A DNA stretch of 64,000 nt from Flavobacteriales bacterium (GCA_947500755.1 CANMTO010000004.1:45663-109662); one strand, 5' to 3'. Shown: positions 8,749 to 18,042, numbered from the stretch's first letter. The notes: generated by a model not told the origin, from the sequence alone. Program-made: numbers and translations.

Positions 8749-10710
8749 TTAGCTTTGTTGGTCAAGTTTTCTCAAGGAACCAAGGATAATTCGTATATCG
8801 GTTACAATACTGTAGTCTCTCGCATACAACAGGTTCAATTTGTCGTGTATTACTCGTTCTTCATACACTAAGTTAGGATTCGGAGTTAATACGCCCCGTG
8901 TTAACGATGGGAGCTGTGGGTCTTTGTAGGTAGTATTTGTTGGAATAAAGCCAACCCATGTTTTACTCCCCGCAATCACCTTAAAAATGTTCTCAAAGAT
9001 TCCTCTTTTATCACGATAAATCCATACCATTAGCGGGGAAGAAAGCAGCAGTGTGAGCGCAATGGTAATGTCTAAAAACCGCTTTGAACGCAAGTTCTCC
9101 GGCCTGCTCAGTTTGTTGATGTTCAACTTGTAGGTTTCTCCTGAAGTTTCGATGGAGTTACTGCCGATGATGAAATCTGCATCCGGTTGCGCAATTTTGA
9201 AATCTATGTGCGCTGATTTAATCGAGGTCATCCAATGAATTATTTGATGTGCACTTAAATCTTTCGCACTAAAAATTATTTCGTCGTATAAATTTAAATT
9301 CGTCCGGTGTTCGAATTCATTAAGTGTATATCTAGCCTCCGGATACGGCTGCTGAATCCACGTCCCGTGGATATATTCTACCTCATTCATGTGTTGAAGT
9401 AGCAGGCGTTTAATGCGCTTAAATTCAGATTCTTCACCAACAATAAGAAATCGTTTCTTTCGAGAAGGGTTCCACCCGCTGGATTGTTTGAAGAGCACAT
9501 AGCGAATCAAGCGATCAAGAAAATTCCACCCTAAAAACCACAGGGAGCCAATGAGTATAAATAACCTTGAAAACTGTAATTCCTTTGGAAGTAGCGCATA
9601 GGCCATTAAGATCAGCAGCGTACCAACCAAGGTTGATTTTAATAATTTTGAGGGTTTAAACGGAGGGTCGAATGTTCCCGATAACAAGTTGGTTAGCGAC
9701 CAAATAACCCAATATGAGGGAATCATGGCGTAATAAACAATCGATGGAAAGGAAATGTCGTGTGTTTTCCAGAATTCTGCTAGACCATACAATCCAAGGA
9801 TTCCGATTCCGCCATTCCAAACCAGAGGCATGGTTTTACTAGCGACTCGTTTTCCAATAGACATCGATGCCCGCACATAGATACCAATATGGATGAATAC
9901 CGAGAAAAGGAAGGCGTAGTTTTGGGAAAAATGTTTCCGAGCAAAAATAATCATCGCGCGATAAAACACAAACACATAATTTACCGAGCTTTTTTTGGTG
10001 CTTTCTCCCTTGTAGTGAATGATGGTGGTTTCTGCTAGATACAAGTTTTTATATCCTCCTTGTTGTATGCGATAGGATAAGTCAATGTCCTCGCCATACA
10101 TGAAAAACGCCTCATCGAGTAATCCAATCTGATCTAAAACACTGCGCCTCAACCCCATATACGCACCGCTTAATACATCTACTTCATGGTTCTCTTTTTC
10201 ACTGAGATAACTGAGGTGGTAGCGACCAAAGTGCCTAGATTTTGGAAACATTCGGGCCAAGCCAAAGACCTTATAAAAAGCAACCATAGGAGTGGGTAAA
10301 CCCCGCTTCGACTCCGGGAGAAAAATTCCTTTTCCGTCTACCATTCGCACGCCAATGCCCCCAATTTCAGGATTTTTCCGAAAGGCATTTATCGTCTTTT
10401 CAAAAGTTTCTTCTTCCACCACGGTATCCGGATTCAATAACACCACAAATTCCCCCCGCGCTCGCACAATTCCTTGGTTGTTCGCTTTGGAGAACCCCAC
10501 ATTTTCCTCATTGACCAATAAGTGTACACTGGGAAATTTTTCACGGACCATCGCAACTGAACTGTCACTGCTTCTGTTGTCAATGACCATGACCTCCGCC
10601 TTTTCAATCCCTTTGGCATTGTAGACAGAAAGAAGACACTGTTCCAAAAAATAAGCAACGTTGTAATTAACGATAATTACTGTTAATGTTATTTCTTGGT
10701 TAGTATTCAC
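8749..10710 (-). CDS. GT2 glycosyltransferase fused to a degenerate polyprenyl-phosphate sugar-transferase-like region
   Basis: The N-terminal ~255 residues are a WbbL-type GT2 rhamnosyltransferase-like domain: VIIVNYN, VIDNRSSD, LLNPDTVV and MYGEDIDLSYR motifs. Several hydrophobic segments follow (about residues 265-400), then a Rossmann-like stretch (KRFLIVGEESEF). The end resembles a bacterial sugar transferase (RFLDITIALTLLLSSPLMVW, TWVGFIP) but is shortened and appears to lack the usual catalytic core. A role in assembling a surface glycan at the inner membrane is inferred. I chose the GTG at 10708-10710 because it overlaps the ridA stop in a four-base GTGA; a TTG at 10728 would add six residues. 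Confidence 0.8.
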   Translation of the reverse strand: MNTNQEITLTVIIVNYNVAYFLEQCLLSVYNAKGIEKAEVMVIDNRSSDSSVAMVREKFPSVHLLVNEENVGFSKANNQGIVRARGEFVVLLNPDTVVEEETFEKTINAFRKNPEIGGIGVRMVDGKGIFLPESKRGLPTPMVAFYKVFGLARMFPKSRHFGRYHLSYLSEKENHEVDVLSGAYMGLRRSVLDQIGLLDEAFFMYGEDIDLSYRIQQGGYKNLYLAETTIIHYKGESTKKSSVNYVFVFYRAMIIFARKHFSQNYAFLFSVFIHIGIYVRASMSIGKRVASKTMPLVWNGGIGILGLYGLAEFWKTHDISFPSIVYYAMIPSYWVIWSLTNLLSGTFDPPFKPSKLLKSTLVGTLLILMAYALLPKELQFSRLFILIGSLWFLGWNFLDRLIRYVLFKQSSGWNPSRKKRFLIVGEESEFKRIKRLLLQHMNEVEYIHGTWIQQPYPEARYTLNEFEHRTNLNLYDEIIFSAKDLSAHQIIHWMTSIKSAHIDFKIAQPDADFIIGSNSIETSGETYKLNINKLSRPENLRSKRFLDITIALTLLLSSPLMVWIYRDKRGIFENIFKVIAGSKTWVGFIPTNTTYKDPQLPSLTRGVLTPNPNLVYEERVIHDKLNLLYARDYSIVTDIRIILGSLRKLDQQS

Positions 10711-11087
10711 GCTTTTATCGCGATGCAAGAAATTTCTATGATAGCATCCATAGGTAGTCGATTGATTTCCACGGTTTCTCGTGCAGGAGGAGTTTCCTTA
10801 AAATAGCGGGAATAAATTTCATTTACCGCTGTAAAATTTGTCAGATCTTTAAGGAATATACTGCATTTTACAATGTCCGTCATTTGGAATCCTGCGGCTT
10901 CCACGAGGTGTTTAAGATTTTCCATTACCTGGGTCGTTGCCTCCTCGATGGTTCCGTTCTTAAAGGTTCCTTCATGCGGATTCAAGGGGATTTGCCCGCT
11001 TACAAACAATTGATTTCCCGCAATGATTGCAGGAGAATACGGGCCGATTGGCGCCGGAGCATTAGGTATATTTACAGATTGTTTCAT
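10707..11087 (-). CDS. RidA family reactive-intermediate deaminase
   Basis: This 126-residue protein of the YjgF/YER057c/UK114 family hydrolyses reactive enamine and imine intermediates, such as 2-aminoacrylate, to ketoacids. Family marks include PIGPYSPAI near the N-terminus, LFVSGQIP, the VKCSIFLKDL strand, and PARETVEINRLP. The last contains the substrate-carboxylate-binding Arg. Length is typical for the trimeric enzyme. The ATG at 11085-11087 places MKQSVNIPNA at the N-terminus as in homologues; longer in-frame starts up to 11237 would run across the divergent pabA promoter and add a low-complexity tail. The stop is coupled to the glycosyltransferase start through GTGA. Confidence 0.93.
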   Translation of the reverse strand: MKQSVNIPNAPAPIGPYSPAIIAGNQLFVSGQIPLNPHEGTFKNGTIEEATTQVMENLKHLVEAAGFQMTDIVKCSIFLKDLTNFTAVNEIYSRYFKETPPARETVEINRLPMDAIIEISCIAIKA

Positions 11088-11116
11088 AAAATTGCGCGTT
11101 TGATGCCCTATGAAGC

Positions 11117-11124
11117 TAACTTTG
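11117..11124 (+). promoter_or_regulatory. -7 promoter element for pabA/trpG
   Basis: TAACTTTG matches the Bacteroidota -7 consensus TAnnTTTG and ends 23 bases before the ATG at 11148. It decides the start, because longer open starts lie upstream of the expected transcript. It sits in the 60-base divergent gap with ridA. Confidence 0.6.
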
Positions 11125-11147
11125 TAAAAGTAAAACAATTGAATAAA

Positions 11148-11717
11148 ATGCGTGTACTTGTAGTAGATTTTTACGATTCCTTTGTTTTTAATTTGGTGCA
11201 TTATTTTGAAGCACTCGGCTGCGATGTATTCGTGCAATCCGATTCCGAGATTGATGTCAGTGCCCTGGGGTTTTTGAAGGAATTCAATGGTATTGTTCTA
11301 TCTCCGGGTCCTGGCTTACCGCAAGAAACGCGTTCGATGCAAGCCATTATCACTTATTGCAGAGGACAGATTCCAGTTTTCGGGGTATGTTTGGGTATGC
11401 AAGGTCTTGGAATGGATTTGGGGGGAACCTTATACAATTTAAGTTCAATTCGGCATGGCATGTCAACAATGATTCACATTCAAGACCATGAAGGGTTATT
11501 TCATGCGCTCCCGAAACAAGCGGAGGTGGGGCTGTATCACAGTTGGGCAATGACAGATCTCGACCCATCCGTCATTTCCGCGATGGATGAAGAGGGTGTA
11601 ATCATGGCCATTGAAAATCACGAGACCAAACAGTACGGGGTGCAATTTCACCCGGAATCCATCATGACTCCCTTTGGCATGGAAATGGTCCGTAACGTGA
11701 TATCTAAAATATTTTAG
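11148..11717 (+). CDS. pabA: Aminodeoxychorismate/anthranilate synthase glutamine amidotransferase subunit
   Basis: This 189-residue class I amidotransferase supplies ammonia from glutamine to a chorismate-using synthase partner. The nucleophile is Cys81 in PVFGVCLGMQ, and the His168 and Glu170 pair is in GVQFHPES. The LSPGPGLP oxyanion loop is near residue 52. The domain is stand-alone, with no fused synthase, and no pabB/trpE or other trp genes are nearby. PabA (folate) or TrpG (tryptophan), or use in both pathways, cannot be separated here. ATG 11148 is chosen from alignment of MRVLVVDFYDSF and from the promoter box at 11117. Confidence 0.85.
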   Translation: MRVLVVDFYDSFVFNLVHYFEALGCDVFVQSDSEIDVSALGFLKEFNGIVLSPGPGLPQETRSMQAIITYCRGQIPVFGVCLGMQGLGMDLGGTLYNLSSIRHGMSTMIHIQDHEGLFHALPKQAEVGLYHSWAMTDLDPSVISAMDEEGVIMAIENHETKQYGVQFHPESIMTPFGMEMVRNVISKIF

Positions 11718-11741
11718 TAGTTTCGAAAAAAAATAAATCAC

Positions 11742-12311
11742 ATGAAAAAAATTATTTTACTTATGACCGTTCTTAGCGTAGTTTCAATAGGCTGGTCACA
11801 AACCAAAAAAACTAAAGAATTTCACGGAGTAACTTTTTACACCGAAACAACCATCAATGAGGAAGAGGTTGTGATTAATGGTGCTGGGGTTCGGGAAAAG
11901 TACTTTATGGACATGTACGTAGCGGCCTTGTATTTGAAAAAGAAGTCAACCGATGCCTCCAAAATTATTACTGCAGACGAAGAGATGGGGATTCACATCA
12001 AAATCGTTTCGTCTATGGTGACTCGAGATAAATTCAAAACGGCAGTAACCGAAGGATTTAAGAATGCAAGTTCTGGAAAAGCGACCCAAGAAGAACAGAA
12101 AAAATTCATGACTTGTCTTAGCGAGGAGTTTAAGGAAGGGGACAAAATCTATTTTGACTATGTTCCGTCGAAGGGCGTTAAAATTTATAAAAACGGCGAT
12201 CTTAAAGGAACCATTCCGGGATTAGAATTTAAAAAAGCTCTTTTTGCGATTTGGTTGGGTACATCTCCTGCCCAAGAGAGTTTGAAAAATGAAATGCTCG
12301 GGAAGGAATAA
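11742..12311 (+). CDS. Secreted chalcone-isomerase-like protein
   Basis: This 189-residue protein has a signal peptide at residues 1-19 (VSIGWSQ end). The rest matches the chalcone isomerase-like family of bacterial periplasmic proteins: VVINGAGVREKYFMDMYVAALYL, shown here as adjoining GAGVREKYFMD and MYVAALYLKKK motifs, then FKTAVTEGFKN and a terminal GLEFKKALFAIWLG. These proteins share the fold with plant chalcone isomerase but usually lack flavonoid chemistry; a lipid or fatty-acid-binding role is considered likely. It starts 24 bases after pabA and may be co-transcribed with it. A hairpin at 12333 follows. Confidence 0.82.
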   Translation: MKKIILLMTVLSVVSIGWSQTKKTKEFHGVTFYTETTINEEEVVINGAGVREKYFMDMYVAALYLKKKSTDASKIITADEEMGIHIKIVSSMVTRDKFKTAVTEGFKNASSGKATQEEQKKFMTCLSEEFKEGDKIYFDYVPSKGVKIYKNGDLKGTIPGLEFKKALFAIWLGTSPAQESLKNEMLGKE

Positions 12312-12332
12312 CACCGAATAGCGAACTTTTAC

Positions 12333-12380
12333 AGGCCTCGTATGTTTTAAAGGAAAATCAACTGCATGCGAGGCCTTTTT
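12333..12380 (+). terminator. Terminator-like hairpin spanning the next gene's start codon
   Basis: AGGCCTCG (12333-12340) pairs exactly with CGAGGCCT (12369-12376), followed by TTTTT. The 28-base loop ends with the ATG of the TonB-dependent receptor, and the 3' arm forms its codons 2-4. It can end the upstream transcript, and it could also expose or hide the start codon in a readthrough transcript. TATGTTTT inside the loop is a near-match to a -7 box. Confidence 0.6.
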
Positions 12381-14807
12381 ATTTTATTATTTCTTTCCCC
12401 TTTAGTAACCCTTGCTCAGAATGGCATCGTTCGAGGTAAGACTGTAAATCTAACGAATAATCAAGCCCTTGATGGGGTGAAAATTTTAATGGTAGAATTA
12501 TCTACAGGAACCGTTTCAGATGCCGAAGGGATGTTTGAATTCACTAAATTGCCTCCAGGGATTTATACGTTTAGAGCTACAGCTACCGGGTACAAACCCT
12601 CATTTCAAAATGAAATTTCAGTAACAAATGCTCGCTCCATTACGCTTGATTTTGCAATGGAAGAAATCGTTTCGGGCAAAGAATCTGATGAGGTTGTGGT
12701 AAAAGGACCAAAATTTCAACGAAATACAGAATCCCCTGTTTCACTAAAAACCTTGAATGCGACAGAAATAGAACGTCTACCCGGCGCAAACAGGGATGTG
12801 AGTAAAGTAATCGCTGCGCTTCCTGGTGTAGCTTCTCGGGCTACGTTTAGAAATGACATTATTATTCGTGGGGGTTCTCCCGGTGAAAACAAATTTTACC
12901 TTGATGGCATTGAAGTACCCAACATAAATCACTTCGCTACGCAAGGATCCAGTGGAGGTCCTGTGGGTTTACTCAATGTGAACTTCATCAATGAAGTTGA
13001 TTTTTACTCTGGAGCTTTTCCTGCCAATCGCGCTAACGGGTTGAGTAGTGTGTTAGCCTTTAAACAAAAGGATGGGAATGAGGATGGATTAATTACCAAT
13101 TTCGCACTGGGTTCCAGCGATGCCGCCCTAACCTTAGATGGTCCGCTCGGAAAAAAGGCAAATTTCATCTTTTCTGCTCGTCGTTCTTACCTGCAATTCT
13201 TGTTCGCGGCATTAAAATTACCCATCTTACCGACGTATAACGATTTTCAATATAAAGTCAACGTAGACCTGAATGCGAAGAATCGAATTTCGTTTATTGG
13301 CTTAGGGGCCATCGATCAATTTGCGTTAAATGCCGATGTCAATAATGGACTGACAGACACAGCACAAATTGCATACAATAAGTTTCTTCTTGGTAATATC
13401 CCGATGCAGAGTCAATGGAATTATACCGTTGGAATAAACTATCAGCATTTCTCGGAACAGTCAATTCAGAATATCGTAGTTTCTAGAAATATGCTCAGCA
13501 ATAAAGCATACCGATATAAGGACCTCATAGAAACACCCGCTAATTTATTGCAAAACTATGCCTCATTCGAAGCAGAGAATAAACTTAGAATGGAACATAC
13601 CTACCGTAAAAATGGTTTTCGTTGGAATGTAGGGCTTGGGTATGAATATGCCCGTTACCGAAATGAAACGTACGCGAACATTACCATTCAAGGCTTTCCA
13701 GTAGTTATAGACTACACTTCAGATTTATTTTTGAGTAAATATGCCTTCTTTACACAGCTTAGTCAGTCGTTTTTTAAAGAACGCTTAAATGCATCGTTTG
13801 GATTACGCATGGATGGTTCAAACTATTCAAAAACAATGGCAAATCCCTTAAATCAATTATCGCCATCGCTTTCCTTAAATTTTCGAATTAACGAGTCTTT
13901 GGCTTTGAATGCTAATGTTTCTAGGTTTCATCAGATTCCTGCGTACACGATCCTAGGCTATAGAAATTCATTAGGGGACTTGGTTAATAAACAAAACGAC
14001 ATTCAATACATTCGTGCGGATCATTTTGTGGTTGGCGCAGAGTACCGAACCAAAGCAAGTTCAAGGCTAACATTGGAAGGATTCTACAAAAATTATGACC
14101 GATATCCGTTCAGTTTAAAAGATTCCATTTGTCTTGCGAACCAAGGGTCAGATTTCGGTGTGGTTGGAAATGAGGCGGTAAAAAGTATGTCTCAAGGAAG
14201 AACTTACGGCGGTGAATTCCTCTTCCAACAAAAATTATATAAAGGGTTTTATGCAGTGGTGGCCTATACCTACGTGATTTCTGAGTTTAAAAATAAAAAT
14301 GATGAGTATGTTCCAACCGCATGGGATAGCCGTCACATCGTTTCTTTAACGGGAGGAAAACGCTTTAAGAAAGGTTGGGAGCTCGGTATGCGTTGGTTGT
14401 TTTCTGGGGGTTCTCCATATACACCATATGATATAGAAACTTCAAGTTTAATTTCAAACTGGAATATTAATGGGGTGGGTTTACTGGATTACAGCCGCTT
14501 GAATACAGAGCGCGAAGCGAGTTTCCACCAATTGAATGTACGCCTAGACAAGAAATTATTTTTGGATAAATTCAACATGAATTTCTATCTAGATATTCAG
14601 AATTTATACGGATACAAAACCAAAGTGGCTCCGATTTTATTGGTAGAAACAGATGCCTCTGGCGCACCAGTGGTTGATCCGCTTGACCCAACACGCTACA
14701 AAACCAAATTGATTGAAAATACCTCAGGGATTGTGCAGCCTACGATTGGTATTATTGTAGAATTTGCCACTAGAAAAAAGGCCTTGCCTAAAACGCTTAC
14801 TCTTTAA
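12366..14807 (+). CDS. TonB-dependent outer-membrane receptor
   Basis: This is an 813-residue outer-membrane transporter. A signal peptide covers residues 1-17. A carboxypeptidase regulatory-like (CNA-B-type) domain follows at about 20-100, with ALDGVKILM and TVSDAEGMFEF. The plug domain starts near 125 and contains SKVIAALPGV, IIIRGGSPGENKFYLDG and SGAFPANRANGL. The rest is beta-barrel, ending with a hydrophobic strand (TIGIIVEFATRK). It lacks SusC-specific features and no SusD partner is nearby, so the ligand (siderophore, vitamin or oligomer) is unknown. The start codon lies within a terminator-like hairpin. The stop overlaps the convergent lipoprotein gene by 11 bases. Confidence 0.9.
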   Translation: MRGLFILLFLSPLVTLAQNGIVRGKTVNLTNNQALDGVKILMVELSTGTVSDAEGMFEFTKLPPGIYTFRATATGYKPSFQNEISVTNARSITLDFAMEEIVSGKESDEVVVKGPKFQRNTESPVSLKTLNATEIERLPGANRDVSKVIAALPGVASRATFRNDIIIRGGSPGENKFYLDGIEVPNINHFATQGSSGGPVGLLNVNFINEVDFYSGAFPANRANGLSSVLAFKQKDGNEDGLITNFALGSSDAALTLDGPLGKKANFIFSARRSYLQFLFAALKLPILPTYNDFQYKVNVDLNAKNRISFIGLGAIDQFALNADVNNGLTDTAQIAYNKFLLGNIPMQSQWNYTVGINYQHFSEQSIQNIVVSRNMLSNKAYRYKDLIETPANLLQNYASFEAENKLRMEHTYRKNGFRWNVGLGYEYARYRNETYANITIQGFPVVIDYTSDLFLSKYAFFTQLSQSFFKERLNASFGLRMDGSNYSKTMANPLNQLSPSLSLNFRINESLALNANVSRFHQIPAYTILGYRNSLGDLVNKQNDIQYIRADHFVVGAEYRTKASSRLTLEGFYKNYDRYPFSLKDSICLANQGSDFGVVGNEAVKSMSQGRTYGGEFLFQQKLYKGFYAVVAYTYVISEFKNKNDEYVPTAWDSRHIVSLTGGKRFKKGWELGMRWLFSGGSPYTPYDIETSSLISNWNINGVGLLDYSRLNTEREASFHQLNVRLDKKLFLDKFNMNFYLDIQNLYGYKTKVAPILLVETDASGAPVVDPLDPTRYKTKLIENTSGIVQPTIGIIVEFATRKKALPKTLTL

Positions 14808-15369
14808 TAATACGCGAAGGGTAGGTTCGGACAAATGCTGCTAATTCCGTTGACTTTTCAAAGCGTATTTTTGCATATTCGGCAAATTCAGGCGTGAGCA
14901 TAAATGCATCTTCCATTTTTTTTCCATAGACGAAAACAATCATGCTGCGTTCCATTCGCAATGCAGTGTTTTGCTCAAGATTGTTTACCAAGCCTTGTAG
15001 GTAGTGAGTAAGGCTTTCTTGATACAATGCCACCCATTTGGGATCACTACCAAAATACGCATCCCAAGTGTTAAAATTAGGATTGACATAGGGAGTGTTT
15101 ACTGGCGAACGGTTGATTTCAGGAGTAACGCGTGTTGCAGGCGAGCGACGCTCATCCGCTTCATCAACGGTTCTAGGTGATTTTTTAAGAGGTTTCACAT
15201 TGGGAGTAGGTAGCACTTTTTTATCTATGCTTGAATCAATTCTTGCATGAGATTTTGGGGTGTTTTGCACCTTAGGTTCTACGTGGTTCTTGCTGCTTGA
15301 ATCATTTTTATGGTTGCCCGTGCAAGCCGTAACTAATAAAAGTGCCAAGCCGAAAATATACCGTATCAT
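14797..15369 (-). CDS. Hypothetical lipoprotein with disordered linker
   Basis: This is a 190-residue protein with a lipobox (LLVTAC, Cys16), so it should be lipid-anchored in the envelope. Residues about 17-95 are low-complexity and rich in Ser, Lys, Asn and Pro, typical of a flexible tether. The C-terminal ~90 residues (DAYFGSDPKWVALYQESL through SRIIKE) look folded and helical, but I recognise no family. It is divergent from ndk, with 77 bases between the starts, and overlaps the receptor gene tail-to-tail. Confidence 0.72.
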   Translation of the reverse strand: MIRYIFGLALLLVTACTGNHKNDSSSKNHVEPKVQNTPKSHARIDSSIDKKVLPTPNVKPLKKSPRTVDEADERRSPATRVTPEINRSPVNTPYVNPNFNTWDAYFGSDPKWVALYQESLTHYLQGLVNNLEQNTALRMERSMIVFVYGKKMEDAFMLTPEFAEYAKIRFEKSTELAAFVRTYPSRIIKE

Positions 15370-15419
15370 ACCATCGATTTAAATAGTTTTTTAGATTTTC
15401 CTTACTGAAAAGTAATGCC

Positions 15420-15427
15420 TATCTTTG
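15420..15427 (+). promoter_or_regulatory. -7 promoter element for ndk
   Basis: TATCTTTG fits TAnnTTTG and ends 19 bases before the ndk ATG. No convincing -33 TTTG is visible. Confidence 0.6.
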
Positions 15428-15446
15428 CATCCAAATTACAAATAAA

Positions 15447-15866
15447 ATGGCAACGAATAGAACTTTTACAATGCTCAAACCTGATGCAATCGAAAATGGT
15501 CTGATGGGCAAAATTATCGACATGATTATTCAAGATGGTTTTACGATTAAAGCGATGAAATATACGCGTTTAACTACGGAGCAAGCCAGTAAATTTTATG
15601 AGGTACACAACGAGCGTCCATTCTATGGCGAACTGGTAGAATATATGACTTCTGGACCAATCATCGCTGCAATTCTTGAAAAGGAAGATGCGGTTGCTTC
15701 GTTCCGTAAACTAATTGGTGCTACAGATCCAGCGGAGGCAGCAGAAGGCACCATCCGTAAAGCATATGCGGAAAGTAAAGGTAGAAATGCTGTTCATGGT
15801 TCAGATTCAGATGAAAATGCTGCAATTGAAGGAGCGTTTCATTTTGCTGCGAATGAGATTTACTAA
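15447..15866 (+). CDS. ndk: Nucleoside diphosphate kinase
   Basis: This 139-residue enzyme moves the gamma phosphate between nucleoside triphosphates and diphosphates through a phosphohistidine. The catalytic His117 sits in the signature NAVHGSDS. The N-terminal [14 protein letters not shown] and the [13 protein letters not shown] segment are classic family marks, and length is normal. It has its own promoter box at 15420 and a strong intrinsic terminator at 15887, so it is probably monocistronic with variable readthrough into prfC. Confidence 0.97.
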   Translation: MATNRTFTMLKPDAIENGLMGKIIDMIIQDGFTIKAMKYTRLTTEQASKFYEVHNERPFYGELVEYMTSGPIIAAILEKEDAVASFRKLIGATDPAEAAEGTIRKAYAESKGRNAVHGSDSDENAAIEGAFHFAANEIY

Positions 15867-15886
15867 TTCGAATTAAATAACTCTTT

Positions 15887-15912
15887 AAAGACCACCTTGT
15901 GTGGTCTTTTTC
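15887..15912 (+). terminator. Intrinsic terminator after ndk, abutting prfC
   Basis: AAAGACCAC (15887-15895), a CTTGT loop and GTGGTCTTT (15901-15909) form a perfect 9-bp stem followed by further T residues. The hairpin ends only about seven bases before the prfC ATG, leaving no room for a separate promoter between them. Confidence 0.85.
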
Positions 15913-15918
15913 ATTTCC

Positions 15919-17517
15919 ATGAAAAATCTAGAAGCTACCGAAAAACGCAGAACTTTTGGGATCATTTCGCATCCCGATGCTGGTAAGACAACGCTGACTG
16001 AAAAGTTGTTACTTTTTGGTGGAGCGATTCAAACTGCTGGAGCTGTAAAAAACAATAAAATCAAAAAATCGGCTACCTCGGATTTTATGGAAATTGAAAA
16101 GCAGCGTGGAATTTCTGTGGCGACCTCAGTGATGGCGTTTCAATACCACGGAAAGCAAATTAATATTCTTGATACTCCCGGACATAAAGATTTTGCGGAG
16201 GATACCTTTAGAACCTTAACTGCAGTGGATTCGGTGATTCTGGTGATCGATTGCGCAAACGGGGTAGAGGAGCAGACAAAACGTTTAATGGAAGTGTGTC
16301 GCATGCGAAAGACCCCCGTCATTATTTTTATTAATAAACTTGACCGCGACGGGAAGGAAGCCTTTGATTTGCTCGATGAATTAGAAAAAACCCTAGATAT
16401 TCGGGTGTGTCCGCTAACGTGGCCTATTGGTATGGGAGATCGATTTCAAGGGGTGTACAACATCTATCAAAAGGGCTTGAATCTTTTTGCTGCGAATAAA
16501 ACTAAGATATCCGAAGAAGTGGTTTCTTTTGAGGACATTAACAATGCGGCGTTAGACGAAATTATTGGTGAACAACCTGCCGCAGAATTGCGCGAGGAGT
16601 TGGCTATGGTGGAGGGTGTGTATGATGGATTTGATAGGAATTCATACTTAGCGGGGGATGTGGCTCCTGTATTTTTTGGCTCCGCAGTAAATAACTTTGG
16701 TGTAAAAGAATTGTTGGATACCTTCTGCGAGATTTCTCCCTCACCGCGTGGAAGAGAAACGGATACGCGTTTTATAGAACCGTCAGAAGAAAAGTTCAGT
16801 GGGTTTGTTTTTAAGATTCACGCAAACCTTGACCCAAAACACCGCGACCGTATCGCGTTTTTGCGGATAGTATCCGGTAGATTTGAACGCAATCAGTTTT
16901 ATTATCATGTGCGTTCTGATAAAAAAATGAAGTTTCCAAACCCAACTTCCTTTATGGCTCAAGATAAAAGTGTGATTGATGAGGCGTTTCCTGGGGATGT
17001 AGTGGGCCTTTACGATTCCGGGAATTTTAAAATAGGAGATACCCTATCCGAAGGTGAAAAAATGATGTACCAAGGAATCCCAAGTTTTTCACCAGAAATC
17101 TTTCAAGAATTGGAGAATTTGGACCCTTTAAAATCTAAGCAATTGGATAAAGGGGTTCGACAACTCATTGATGAAGGGGTTGCACAGTTGTTTATCCAGC
17201 AACCCGGGAATCGTAAAATTGTAGGTACAGTTGGTCAGCTGCAGTTTGAGGTAATTAATTACCGACTGATTCATGAATACGGTGCAAATTGTCGCTTTGT
17301 ACCTAGGAATTATTTTAAAGCATGTTGGTTAACCGCTGATGATGATGCCGAAATCGAGCGCTTTAAGCGAGCAAAATCTAACCACATGGCGATTGATAAA
17401 GATGAAAACTGGGTTTTCTTAGCTGAAACTCCCTTCTTGTTATCGATGGCAGAACAAGATTATCCAAAGATTATCTTTCATAAATCTTCGGAATTCAAAT
17501 TACAACGTACCGACTAG
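15919..17517 (+). CDS. prfC: Peptide chain release factor 3
   Basis: This 532-residue translational GTPase removes RF1/RF2 from the ribosome after termination. The GTPase motifs are all present: [14 protein letters not shown] (P-loop), the RGISVATSV switch I, DTPGHKDF (G3) and NKLD (G4). The EF-G-like domains follow, with [10 protein letters not shown] near the C-terminus. ATG 15919 gives [15 protein letters not shown] as in homologues; a longer in-frame start at 15901 would lie inside the ndk terminator stem. Expression seems to need readthrough of that terminator or an unseen promoter within it. Confidence 0.95.
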   Translation: MKNLEATEKRRTFGIISHPDAGKTTLTEKLLLFGGAIQTAGAVKNNKIKKSATSDFMEIEKQRGISVATSVMAFQYHGKQINILDTPGHKDFAEDTFRTLTAVDSVILVIDCANGVEEQTKRLMEVCRMRKTPVIIFINKLDRDGKEAFDLLDELEKTLDIRVCPLTWPIGMGDRFQGVYNIYQKGLNLFAANKTKISEEVVSFEDINNAALDEIIGEQPAAELREELAMVEGVYDGFDRNSYLAGDVAPVFFGSAVNNFGVKELLDTFCEISPSPRGRETDTRFIEPSEEKFSGFVFKIHANLDPKHRDRIAFLRIVSGRFERNQFYYHVRSDKKMKFPNPTSFMAQDKSVIDEAFPGDVVGLYDSGNFKIGDTLSEGEKMMYQGIPSFSPEIFQELENLDPLKSKQLDKGVRQLIDEGVAQLFIQQPGNRKIVGTVGQLQFEVINYRLIHEYGANCRFVPRNYFKACWLTADDDAEIERFKRAKSNHMAIDKDENWVFLAETPFLLSMAEQDYPKIIFHKSSEFKLQRTD

Positions 17518-17533
17518 ATTTCTTTCAGAATAA

Positions 17534-17552
17534 TTCGATTTCGTCGAATTTG
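17534..17552 (+). terminator. Weak hairpin after prfC
   Basis: AATTCGA, a five-base loop and TCGAATT form a 7-bp AT-rich stem followed by only a short T run. It lies 17 bases after the prfC stop. As a terminator it is weak. Confidence 0.3.
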
Positions 17553-17603
17553 TATGACTCCTCTTCCAAAATATACCCGATGGTATCGTGGAGCAGTTGT
17601 TTT

Positions 17604-17987
17604 TTATCTACTAGCGGTTGCATTGGCTTTATAACTAAAGAAAATATTTGCCCAAATTACTTTAGAAAGTGCATATAAATATGGGCCTAATCCAATGAGC
17701 GCAATAAAAATCAAGCTGATTTGCGTCCAAACGCCAACGTTATTAAAAAACCAATTACAGGATGCCCAAATGCTTACAAAAATAGCCACACTAAGGCCAT
17801 ATGACACATACATGGCACCATAGTAAAATCCGGGTTCTGGCTTAAGGTCTAATCCACAGACTTCACATTTGTTTTTCACTTCTCCCATCGTGGAAAATCG
17901 GTAAGGATTTCCAACCATCATAGGAGATTCCTGACATTGCGGACAGGTCATAGTAATAATGCTGTAGAGTTTGGATCCTTTTTTCAT
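17604..17987 (-). CDS. DUF983 family membrane protein
   Basis: This 127-residue protein has an N-terminal zinc-ribbon-like pair, CPQCQES and CEVCGLDL, followed by FYYGAMYVSYGLS and two hydrophobic segments (about 60-80 and 88-110). This is the standard DUF983 layout, an inner-membrane protein of unknown function. ATG 17987 (MKKGSKLYSI) is preferred to a TTG two codons upstream. A TACCTTCG sequence at 18003-18010 is one mismatch from a -7 box. It lies downstream of the trmN6-like gene. Confidence 0.85.
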   Translation of the reverse strand: MKKGSKLYSIITMTCPQCQESPMMVGNPYRFSTMGEVKNKCEVCGLDLKPEPGFYYGAMYVSYGLSVAIFVSIWASCNWFFNNVGVWTQISLIFIALIGLGPYLYALSKVIWANIFFSYKANATASR

Positions 17988-18042
17988 GATCAATAATTTC
18001 TGCGAAGGTACACATTCGAAATACTACTTTCCGTAACCTATG

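Noticed and set aside
10884..11147. N-terminal extension of the pabA/trpG frame
   Set aside because: It runs antisense across ridA, has no homology to the family N-terminus, and lies upstream of the TAACTTTG promoter box; ATG 11148 fits the family.
11088..11237. N-terminal extension of the RidA frame
   Set aside because: It overlaps pabA on the other strand, is rich in Tyr, Lys and Phe, and family members start at MKQSVNI-like sequence.
17556..17636. 26-codon plus-strand frame with a hydrophobic end after prfC
   Set aside because: It overlaps the 3' end of the DUF983 gene antisense, lacks a promoter or ribosome-site signal, and could be chance; only conservation would rescue it.
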